Shown here in pieces: positions 13,497-20,062 of a DNA stretch of 20,062 nt (position 1 is the first letter of the stretch; each line of letters starts with the position of its first letter). A program made the translations under genes and the position numbers. The stretch is from Lachnospiraceae bacterium (GTDB taxonomy: Bacteria; Bacillota; Clostridia; Lachnospirales; Lachnospiraceae): contig JAGCSS010000066.1 in assembly GCA_017964055.1 (NCBI GenBank), positions 1 through 20,062 of the forward strand. Direction: 5' to 3'. The notes beneath the pieces were generated by a model, which ran no database searches, had not been told where the DNA came from, and saw nothing but the letters and a program-made list of their open reading frames with translations.

Positions 13497-13874
13497 ATGA
13501 GCAATATATCCGATATACTTGCGGTTCCCGGTCTTAAGGGACTCTCGGGGATCAGCAGCGCGTCGAGTCTTGCAAGCCCGGCCAAGTTCAAGCGGCTCGA
13601 GGGCTATGAGGATTCGATCTTAAAGCGGGAGGAGGAGACCAAAGGCTCGACCTTTGACGGACTGCTTCATTCTGCGATGAATATGATCAAGGAAACCAAC
13701 GACTACTCGAATGAGGCTGCGGAGGCGGAACTTGCCTATGCGATGGGCCTGACCGAGAACACTCACGACCTTCAGGTGGCCCAGATGAAGGCCAATATCT
13801 CCCTGCAATACACGGTTGCGGTGAGAAACGCCGTGATCGAAGCGTATAAGGAGATTATGCAGCTGCAGTTCTGA
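13497..13874 (+). CDS. fliE: Flagellar hook-basal body protein FliE
   Basis: The 125-residue protein links the MS ring to the rod and helps set up the export gate. The conserved C-terminal half is clear: FDGLLHSAMNMIKETNDYSNEAAEAELAYAMG and then HDLQVAQMKANISLQYTVAVRNAVIEAYKEIM. The first 45 residues are a variable extension, so it is slightly longer than the usual 100-110. GGAGG precedes the ATG. A 167-base structured gap separates it from fliF, unlike the tight spacing elsewhere in the operon. Confidence 0.93.
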   Translation: MSNISDILAVPGLKGLSGISSASSLASPAKFKRLEGYEDSILKREEETKGSTFDGLLHSAMNMIKETNDYSNEAAEAELAYAMGLTENTHDLQVAQMKANISLQYTVAVRNAVIEAYKEIMQLQF

Positions 13875-13902
13875 TACTGTGGCTTTTGTGCGATAAGCGA
13901 GA

Positions 13903-13938
13903 GGGCAGTTCCGGAAGCCTGCTTCCGGGGACTGCTCC
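13903..13938 (+). other. Strong hairpin 1 in the fliE-fliF gap
   Basis: The bases 13903-13918 pair with 13921-13938 in a nearly continuous stem of about 16 base pairs with one bulge; the core is CCGGAAGC/GCTTCCGG. No T-run follows, so it is not a normal terminator. An mRNA processing or stability role inside the operon is plausible. Confidence 0.7.
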
Positions 13939-13946
13939 GAGCTAAC

Positions 13947-13980
13947 GGTCACCGAGCGAACTTTGTTTCGCGAGGTGCCC
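13947..13980 (+). other. Hairpin 2 in the fliE-fliF gap with GA/GA internal loop
   Basis: GG-T-CACC (13947-13953) pairs with GGTG-C-CC (13974-13980), and GCGAA (13956-13960) pairs with TTCGC (13967-13971). A symmetric GA/GA internal loop (13954-13955 with 13972-13973) lies between the two stems. The layout matches the hairpins in the two 43-base repeats upstream of flgB, with different bases in the inner stem. Confidence 0.65.
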
Positions 13981-14041
13981 GGTAAAGCGGTATTATCACG
14001 CCGCAAGATGACATGTGCCAAGGCACGGAATGGAGAATGAA

Positions 14042-15670
14042 ATGCTCGAAAGACTTAGACAATTACCTGCCAGGCTTCTGGAATTCTGGAAGAAGCTGAC
14101 CACGCGGCAGAAGGTGATCTCGATCAGCTCGTTTGCGGCTGTTGTGCTCACTCTGGTCATTTTGATCATACTCTTGAGCCGTGTGCAGTACGAGCCCCTC
14201 AATACATTCGAATCGACTGCCACCGCGAAATCCGCGATGGAGATCCTTTCGGCCGAGGGCATTGCGAACAAACTCGAAGCGGACAACCTGACGGTCGATG
14301 TGGATGTAACCAAAAAGCAGAACGCAGTGCTCGCTCTGGCGGGTACCGAAGCGGGCGATGAGATGACGCTCGCGAGACTTCTCGAAAACGACCTGAGTAC
14401 CACCAGCAACGATAAGATGCTGAAGGGCCACCTCTATATGCAGTCCAGCGTTTCCAAGCAGCTTTCACTGCTCGACGGCGTTGAGAAGGCTTCGGTGGTC
14501 TATTTCCCTGCGGACAATACCAACAGGATACTGGCACCGGCTTCGGAGATCAGCTGCAGCGTATTCCTGACTATCAACGAGAGCTTCAACACAAAGGAAA
14601 CTCCCATATCGATCGCTACTTCGGTTGCCTATGCCATCGGCAATTCGACCACCGATAAGATCAAGATCATCGACCAGCACGGAAACCTGCTCTTCGGAGG
14701 CGAGGAGGAAGACCCCGATGTCCAGGACCTCAACGCGAATCTCGCATATAAGAAGCTCGTCGAGAAATGGTACAACGACAAGCTCTTCGAGCTGGCTGTA
14801 AAGAACGGCTACAGCGATGCGGAGATCGTTTCCTCGCTCGATGTAAACTGCGACAAGACCTCGATCCTCTACACCGAGTACCTGGCGGGAGAGGGCCTCG
14901 AGCAGGGACTTTACTCGTCCTATAAAAAGATATCGTCCGAGACCACCGGAGCTTCGGGAGACATCCCCGGCACCGATTCGAACGATGAGACCGACTATTA
15001 TATTTCCACACAGAACTCGGGAAACAGCTCCTATGACGAGCTTGATATCAAGTACATGCCGAGCGAGCGTGTGACCGAGACCCAGAAGGAGTGGGGCGTT
15101 ATCAACAACGACCAGTCCTCGCTCGGTATAACGCTTACCAGGATAGTTGAGCATACCGAGGAGGAGCTTACCGTACTCGGACTGCTCGAAGGCACCACAT
15201 TTGATGAATATGTCGCGAGAGCTACGAGCGACAACAACGGACGCGTGGCACTCGACAGCGGTATCGAGGCCGAGAGGATCGAGGTGCTCCGTCAGCTTTT
15301 TGCAGACGCATCCGGAATCCCCGTTGCGAACATCTCGATCACTGCATACGAGATCCCGAACTTCATAGCGAGCGAGGTCAAGGAGACTAATGTATCCATG
15401 TACCTCGAGATACTGCTCGCGCTGCTGATCATCGGTCTGCTCCTGTTCGTCGTATTCAGAGCGATGCAGCCCGAGGAGGTTATGGAGACAGAGCCCGAGC
15501 TTTCGGTTGAGAGACTGCTCGCGACCACGAAGGACAATCAGAGCCTTGAGGACATCGAATTCGGCGAAAAATCCGAGACGCGGAGGCTTATCGAAAAATA
15601 TATCGACGAGAATCCCGAAGCCGTCGCCGCGCTGCTGCGCAACTGGCTGAGGGATGACGGTTGGGAATAA
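14042..15670 (+). CDS. fliF: Flagellar MS-ring protein FliF
   Basis: The 542-residue membrane protein forms the MS ring on which the flagellum is built. ATG 14042 was chosen because GGAG lies six bases upstream and MLERLRQLPARLLEFWKKL matches the family start; in-frame GTG 14015 and ATG 14030 are less well placed. The first transmembrane helix spans about residues 25-45 and the second about 452-472. Between them lie the ring-building modules, with YEPLN, AMEILSAEGI and VDVTKKQNAVLAL in the first and LDGVEKASVVYFP in the second. The cytoplasmic tail, ending EAVAALLRNWLRDDGWE, is the FliG-binding part. fliG follows after 27 bases. Confidence 0.96.
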   Translation: MLERLRQLPARLLEFWKKLTTRQKVISISSFAAVVLTLVILIILLSRVQYEPLNTFESTATAKSAMEILSAEGIANKLEADNLTVDVDVTKKQNAVLALAGTEAGDEMTLARLLENDLSTTSNDKMLKGHLYMQSSVSKQLSLLDGVEKASVVYFPADNTNRILAPASEISCSVFLTINESFNTKETPISIATSVAYAIGNSTTDKIKIIDQHGNLLFGGEEEDPDVQDLNANLAYKKLVEKWYNDKLFELAVKNGYSDAEIVSSLDVNCDKTSILYTEYLAGEGLEQGLYSSYKKISSETTGASGDIPGTDSNDETDYYISTQNSGNSSYDELDIKYMPSERVTETQKEWGVINNDQSSLGITLTRIVEHTEEELTVLGLLEGTTFDEYVARATSDNNGRVALDSGIEAERIEVLRQLFADASGIPVANISITAYEIPNFIASEVKETNVSMYLEILLALLIIGLLLFVVFRAMQPEEVMETEPELSVERLLATTKDNQSLEDIEFGEKSETRRLIEKYIDENPEAVAALLRNWLRDDGWE

Positions 15671-15697
15671 TGATATTTACCGGCGGAGGACTCTAAA

Positions 15698-16729
15698 ATG
15701 GCTAGCAATTCAGGCGGCACCAAATCACTTGATGAATATAACGGCGTGCAGAAGTCCGCGATACTCATGATCGCGCTCGGGCCGGAGCGTTCTTCCAAGC
15801 TCTTCGAGCATCTGAAGGAAGAGGAGATAGAATCGCTCACCCTCGAGATAGCGAATACAAAGAGTGTCGACCAGGAGACTAAGGACGCCGTGATCGACGA
15901 GTTCTACCAGCTCTGCCTTGCACAGCAGTATATCGCGGAGGGCGGTATCGGATACGCGAAGGAGCTCCTCGAAAAGGCGCTCGGCAACGACCGCGCGGTC
16001 GACGTTATCGGAAGACTTACCGCTTCGCTGCAGGTTCGTCCCTTCGAGTTTGTGCGTAAGGTCGATCCTTCCCAGCTGTTAAACTTCATTCAGGATGAGC
16101 ATCCGCAGACTATAGCCCTCATCCTTTCGTATCTAGCTTCATCGCAGTCGGCTCAGATCATCGGCGCGCTGCCTCCGGACAAGCAGGCGGATGTTGCCAA
16201 GCGTATCGCGATGATGGACAGAACCTCGCCCGATGTTATCCAGGAGGTTGAGAGAGTGCTCGAAAAGAAACTTGCCAGCCTGGCAAATCAGGACTTCACC
16301 ATTGCCGGCGGCGTAGATGCTGTTGTTGAGATCCTCAATACCGTAGACCGTGCGACGGAAAAGCACATCCTCGAAACCCTCGAGATCGAAGAGCCCGAGC
16401 TGGCCGACGAGATCAGAAAGAAGATGTTCGTATTCGAGGATATCCTGCTCCTCGACGACAAGTCCATTCAGCGCGTGCTGCGTGAGGTTGAGAATTCCGA
16501 CCTTGCCGTTGCGCTCAAGGGCTCCGTGGAGAACGTTCAGGATGCCATCTTCAGGAACATGTCCTCGCGTCTTGTTGACATGATCAAGGAAGACATGGAG
16601 TACATGGGACCTGTTCGTATGAAGGATGTTGAAGAGTCGCAGCAGAAGATCATTAACATCATACGTAAGCTCGAGGATACGGGTGAGATCATCATTTCAC
16701 GAGGCGGAGGTGACGATATAGTTGTCTAA
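15698..16729 (+). CDS. fliG: Flagellar motor switch protein FliG
   Basis: The 343-residue rotor protein couples ion flow through the stator to rotation and switching. Visible parts are the N-terminal FliF-binding domain (to about residue 100), the middle domain with FVRKVDPSQLLNFIQDEHPQ (about 114-133) carrying the EHPQ motif, and the C-terminal torque domain with FEDILLLDDKSIQRVLREVE, in which charged residues face the stator. Length is normal. GGAGG lies nine bases before the ATG. The end overlaps the start of fliH by eight bases. Confidence 0.97.
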   Translation: MASNSGGTKSLDEYNGVQKSAILMIALGPERSSKLFEHLKEEEIESLTLEIANTKSVDQETKDAVIDEFYQLCLAQQYIAEGGIGYAKELLEKALGNDRAVDVIGRLTASLQVRPFEFVRKVDPSQLLNFIQDEHPQTIALILSYLASSQSAQIIGALPPDKQADVAKRIAMMDRTSPDVIQEVERVLEKKLASLANQDFTIAGGVDAVVEILNTVDRATEKHILETLEIEEPELADEIRKKMFVFEDILLLDDKSIQRVLREVENSDLAVALKGSVENVQDAIFRNMSSRLVDMIKEDMEYMGPVRMKDVEESQQKIINIIRKLEDTGEIIISRGGGDDIVV

Positions 16730-17672
16730 TCTTATCAAAGCCAGTCAGATCGCCTACAGCGAGGATATCCGCAATATCGACATGAACGCGAGGGCGGAAG
16801 AACTCCAGGAAAAGATGATGGATAAGTACCTCGAGGAGATCAACTCGAACAGAAAGGTTGATTTCCAGGAACTCTCGCAGAAGCTCAGCGAAGGTAATGT
16901 CCTCACGAGCGAGGATGTCGGATTTGAGCCCGGGATCCCCACGGAGCAGGTGTTCTTAAGCGAGGACGGTACGGAGACCGAGGTGCCCGCATCTCGCGAA
17001 GAGGCAGGCATCATGGAGGTTGAATCGAGGCTGCGCGAAAGCAAAAAGGAGCTCGAGGAGACCGAGGCAAAGATCGCCGAGACCGAACAGAAGATAGCTC
17101 AGATGCTCGAGGATGCCAACGCCCAGGCAAACATGATCATCGAGGACGCCGAGCAGAAGGCCGAGGAGCGCATAAATGAGGCGCTCGAACAGGCGCGCGC
17201 AGAGGGACTCGAACAGGGCAGGCAGCAGGCTGAGGAGGAGAATACCCAGGCCCGCGCCGAGCTGGAGCAGATCAAAAATCAATATAGAGAAGAATATGAG
17301 AAGCAGGTGGATGAATTGGAGCCTGCTTTTGTCGAAATAGTTATAAAGTATATCCAAAAACTCACCGGGATATATGCCGATGACAAAAAGGAAATCATTC
17401 TCCATCTCATCGACAATGCGTTAAAGGACAAGCACGGCAACGAGAACTTCATCGTGCGCGTGTCAGAGGCCGATTTCCCGGTCGTTTCGTACTCAAAGGA
17501 CGCTATCCGCGGATATCTCTCCGAAGGCGCGCAGCTTGAGGTCGTTGCGGATAAGCTGCTCGAGAGGAACCAGTGCATGATCGAGACCGAATCGAGGATA
17601 TATGACTGCAGTCTGGACGGACAGCTGATGAGCCTCATCGAGGATATCAGACTGCTCGCCGAAAAGGAATAA
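16722..17672 (+). CDS. fliH: Flagellar export ATPase regulator FliH (TTG start)
   Basis: The 316-residue protein is the stator-like partner that holds FliI at the export gate. The only upstream start in frame is TTG 16722, directly after an in-frame TAG. It gives MSNLIKASQIAY, which resembles clostridial FliH N-termini, and GGAGG lies 11 bases upstream. Residues about 105-205 form a long Glu/Gln/Ala-rich coiled coil (EETEAKIAETEQKIAQMLED and onward). The C-terminal third, from EPAFVEIVIKYIQKLTGI, is the globular FliH/V-ATPase E-like domain. The eight-base overlap with fliG and the weak start codon suggest translation by coupling, which may keep FliH at a defined ratio. Confidence 0.9.
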   Translation: MSNLIKASQIAYSEDIRNIDMNARAEELQEKMMDKYLEEINSNRKVDFQELSQKLSEGNVLTSEDVGFEPGIPTEQVFLSEDGTETEVPASREEAGIMEVESRLRESKKELEETEAKIAETEQKIAQMLEDANAQANMIIEDAEQKAEERINEALEQARAEGLEQGRQQAEEENTQARAELEQIKNQYREEYEKQVDELEPAFVEIVIKYIQKLTGIYADDKKEIILHLIDNALKDKHGNENFIVRVSEADFPVVSYSKDAIRGYLSEGAQLEVVADKLLERNQCMIETESRIYDCSLDGQLMSLIEDIRLLAEKE

Positions 17673-17674
17673 AC

Positions 17675-18988
17675 ATGGTCGATACTCAGAAATACGATTC
17701 TCTGCTTGAGAAAAACTATGTAAAAGAACTCGGGCGCGTGACCAGGGTCGTAGGCCTTACGATCGAATCGCAGGGCCCTGACGTCGTGCTCGAGGATATG
17801 TGCGTGGTCACCTCGAAGGACCACACCGTAACCGCGCTGTGCGAGGTCATCGGATTCAAGGACGATTATGTTATCCTGATGCCTTACGAGGATATCTCGG
17901 GTATAGGAGTAGGCAGCACCGTTATGAATACCGGAGCGAAGTTCAGCGTTAAGGTGGGGCAGAAGCTCCTGGGCATGAAGCTCGACGGACTCGGTGAACC
18001 AATGGACGGCTCCGAGCTGCGTACCGCGGTCACTTATCCCGCCGAGGCGGATCCGCCCGACCCGCTTACCCGTGAGATGATCAACGAGCCGCTGACTCTC
18101 GGAGTCAAGGCGGTCGACGGACTGCTCACGATCGGCAAGGGACAGCGTATCGGAATATTCGCCGGCTCCGGTGTAGGTAAATCGACTCTGCTTGGTATGT
18201 TCGCGCGCAACACAAAAGCCGATATAAATGTCATAGCGCTGATCGGAGAGCGCGGACGTGAGGTCAGGGAGTTCATCGAGCGAGACCTCGGAGAAGAGGG
18301 TATGTCGCGTTCGGTCGTTGTCATCGCCACATCCGACAAACCCGCCCTCACGCGTAAAAAAGCGGCAAAAACGGCCACGGCGATCGCCGAGTATTTCCGC
18401 GATACGGGCAAGGATGTTCTGCTCATGATGGACTCACTCACGCGTTTTTCGATGGCGCAGCGTGAGATAGGACTCGCAGCGGGCGAGCCTCCCGTATCGA
18501 GAGGCTATCCGCCGAGCGTTTACACCGAGATGCCCAAGCTCCTCGAGCGTGCGGGCAAATCGGACAAGGGCTCGATAACCGGGCTTTATACGGTACTGGT
18601 AGACGGCGACGATTTCAACGAACCGATCACAGATACCGCGCGAGGCGTACTCGACGGACATATCATCCTTTCGAGAAGCCTCGGAGCCAAGGGACATTAC
18701 CCCGCCATCGACATCTTATCGAGCATCTCCCGTGTAATGAGCGCTATCGTTACGCCGGAGCAGAAAAAGCTCGCGTCAAAGCTCAAGATGATAATGGCCA
18801 CCTACAACGAGTCGGAGGACCTTATCAATATAGGCGCTTATAAAGCGGGCGCCAACAAGAACATTGACTATGCGATCTCGAAGATCGACGAAGTGAACGC
18901 GTTCCTGATGCAGGATACGAGCGACAAATTCACATTCGAAGAGACGCTCGCGGATCTGAGGGCGATCTTTGAGAATGAAGAAGGCTGA
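17675..18988 (+). CDS. fliI: Flagellum-specific export ATPase FliI
   Basis: The 437-residue ATPase, related to the F1 beta subunit, powers unfolding and release of export substrates at the flagellar base. Walker A is AGSGVGKST at 163-171. Walker B is VLLMMD ending at Asp253, followed by the SLTRFSMAQREIGLAAGEPP signature. GYPPSVYTEMPKLLERAG near 275-292 is the flagellar and type III ATPase block. The start lies two bases after the fliH stop, with AAGGA at the right distance. Length is standard. Confidence 0.97.
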   Translation: MVDTQKYDSLLEKNYVKELGRVTRVVGLTIESQGPDVVLEDMCVVTSKDHTVTALCEVIGFKDDYVILMPYEDISGIGVGSTVMNTGAKFSVKVGQKLLGMKLDGLGEPMDGSELRTAVTYPAEADPPDPLTREMINEPLTLGVKAVDGLLTIGKGQRIGIFAGSGVGKSTLLGMFARNTKADINVIALIGERGREVREFIERDLGEEGMSRSVVVIATSDKPALTRKKAAKTATAIAEYFRDTGKDVLLMMDSLTRFSMAQREIGLAAGEPPVSRGYPPSVYTEMPKLLERAGKSDKGSITGLYTVLVDGDDFNEPITDTARGVLDGHIILSRSLGAKGHYPAIDILSSISRVMSAIVTPEQKKLASKLKMIMATYNESEDLINIGAYKAGANKNIDYAISKIDEVNAFLMQDTSDKFTFEETLADLRAIFENEEG

Positions 18989-19002
18989 TTGGGGCTGATC
19001 GA

Positions 19003-19503
19003 ATGAAGAAGTTTAGTTTTGATCTGCAGGGTGTCCTCGAGATCAAGGAAAAGCTCGAAGGACAGGCCAAGATCAATTTCGGTATCGCCAGAGCCAGGCT
19101 CACCGCCGAGGAGAACAAGCGCGATGAGATACTGGCGCGCAAGGCCGAATACCGCGAGCGGCTGGAAAAGCTCGTAAACGGGGACCTTGACGTGACCGAG
19201 ATAGCGCGCTGTTCGGACGCCATCGATATAATCGATGAGCAGCTGAGCAGTCAGGAAATGATGGTAAAGCGCGCCGAGAAGCAGCTCGAGCTGATGCGTA
19301 CCAGGCTCAATACGGTCGTCATGGAACGCAAGACGATCGAAAAACTCAGGGAAAAGCGCTTTGCGGAATATCTGCAGGAATACAACAACGAAGAGCGCAA
19401 GCAGGTCGACGAGCTGGTCAGCTACAGGCACAGCACGGCTGAGCCCGAGGACGAAGAAGCAAAACCCCGGCCGGGACAGATGAGCGGTACCGGCGCGGAA
19501 TAA
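19003..19503 (+). CDS. fliJ: Flagellar export chaperone FliJ
   Basis: The 166-residue, highly charged protein is almost entirely helical coiled coil. It opens with the family-typical MKKFSFDLQGVLEIKEKLEG. FliJ sits in the centre of the FliI ring, like the gamma subunit of F1, and activates the export gate. The last 25 residues are an acidic, proline-containing tail that looks unstructured and makes it a little longer than Bacillus FliJ. The ribosome binding site is weak (GGGG with ten-base spacing). Assignment rests on the N-terminal motif, coiled-coil character and position after fliI. Confidence 0.88.
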   Translation: MKKFSFDLQGVLEIKEKLEGQAKINFGIARARLTAEENKRDEILARKAEYRERLEKLVNGDLDVTEIARCSDAIDIIDEQLSSQEMMVKRAEKQLELMRTRLNTVVMERKTIEKLREKRFAEYLQEYNNEERKQVDELVSYRHSTAEPEDEEAKPRPGQMSGTGAE

Positions 19504-19524
19504 AATATTTAAGGCAGGAAGGCT

Positions 19525-20062
19525 ATGGCTAAGAAGGACAAAAAGGACGCTCCGGCTAATCCGGATGAAGAGAGCGTAATAAGCAAAATAGGAACGGGCC
19601 TGATGATCATTCTGATCATTATCGTGTGGCTCGCCATTTTCGCGCTCCTTGTTAAAATGGATGTCGGCGGTATGGGCACGGCTCTCAGACCGCTTATTAA
19701 AGACGTTCCGATTCTCAATCTGATCCTGCCGGATGTTCCCGACGATGTTCTGATCAACGAGGAGAATTACCCCTACAAGAACATTAAAGAGGCCGTAGAG
19801 GTCATCAAGGAGCTAGAGGCAAAGATAGATACCCTTGAGGATGAGAACGGCACTTACGCCCGCAAGATACTCGAACTGCAGGCGGAGGTGGACAGACTGC
19901 GGGTATTCGAGGACGAATACGAAGCCTTTGAGGAGAGAGTGCGCAGGTTCGATATCAATGTCGTATACAATGACCGCGCGCCCGAGATCGAGGAATATAA
20001 AAAGTTCTACGAGGAGATCAATCCCGAGACGGCCGCCGAGATATACCGCCAGGTGCTCGAGC
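19525..20062 (+). CDS. MotE/YlxF-like membrane-anchored coiled-coil protein (3' partial)
   Basis: The gene runs off the window after 179 codons with no stop. AGGAAGG precedes ATG 19525. The first 20 residues are lysine-rich and cytoplasmic (MAKKDKKDAP). A single hydrophobic helix spans about residues 24-44. A region rich in Pro and Val follows, then a coiled coil near residues 88-130. From about residue 160, FYEEINPETAAEIYRQVLE resembles the MgtE-N-type repeat (xPExAAEIL) of MotE and YlxF proteins. In Bacillus ylxF occupies exactly this place between fliJ and fliK. MotE is described as a helper of stator or export components in some bacteria; a role here is inferred from position and layout. 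Confidence 0.72.
   Translation, partial: MAKKDKKDAPANPDEESVISKIGTGLMIILIIIVWLAIFALLVKMDVGGMGTALRPLIKDVPILNLILPDVPDDVLINEENYPYKNIKEAVEVIKELEAKIDTLEDENGTYARKILELQAEVDRLRVFEDEYEAFEERVRRFDINVVYNDRAPEIEEYKKFYEEINPETAAEIYRQVLE

Noticed and set aside
13903..13938. Rho-independent terminator between fliE and fliF
   Set aside because: The stem is strong but is followed by GAGCTAACGG, with no T-run, and lies inside an operon.
14465..15154. Long minus-strand reading frame within fliF
   Set aside because: It is a shadow of the codon pattern of fliF on the plus strand. The same applies to the other minus-strand frames across the window.

Overview
The window is a stretch of chromosome from a motile, Gram-positive-type (Firmicutes) bacterium, most likely a member of the Clostridia and probably a Lachnospiraceae relative. 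The evidence is a CodY repressor very close to the Bacillus/Clostridium form, strong GGAGG-type ribosome binding sites, the linkage comM-dprA-topA-codY-flgB-flgC-fliE-fliF-fliG-fliH-fliI-fliJ, and roughly balanced G+C. All recognised genes lie on the plus strand. The genus call is inference.

Region 1 (2-5584) is a metabolic and housekeeping block. It starts with the 3' part of an Old Yellow Enzyme/enoate-reductase-type iron-sulfur flavoprotein. A two-subunit aconitase X-type dehydratase (catalytic plus swivel subunit) follows, then a rhomboid protease, a YegS/BmrU-type lipid kinase and a SPOUT (TrmH/SpoU) RNA methyltransferase. The flavoprotein and the aconitase X pair are packed like one operon and could form a dehydrate-then-reduce module for an unknown hydroxy acid.

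Region 2 (5585-9178) holds nrdR, comM and dprA. nrdR is preceded by a promoter and two NrdR-box-like sites one above the other, which suggests autoregulation. A nested-hairpin terminator follows nrdR and overlaps a likely promoter for comM. The comM leader contains a long hairpin with an attenuator-like alternative fold. ComM and DprA both handle incoming single-stranded DNA in transformation.

Region 3 (9179-12138) carries topA and codY, each with its own promoter. The codY promoter has a CodY-box-like site between its -35 and -10 elements. A textbook terminator closes codY.

Region 4 (12139-12595) is a 457-base non-coding stretch. It holds the codY terminator, a 109-base nested inverted-repeat structure, two exact copies of a 43-base repeat, a strong sigma-A-like promoter and a leader hairpin that ends two bases before the flgB ribosome binding site.

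Region 5 (12596-20062) is the start of a flagellar basal-body and export operon: flgB, flgC, fliE, fliF, fliG, fliH, fliI, fliJ and the 5' part of a MotE-like membrane coiled-coil gene that runs off the window. Between fliE and fliF lie 167 non-coding bases with two strong hairpins. One shares its architecture (stem, GA/GA internal loop, stem) with the two 43-base repeats upstream of flgB, and both intergenic regions also share an 11-base header. This recurring structured element around flgB-flgC-fliE is the most novel-looking signal in the window.
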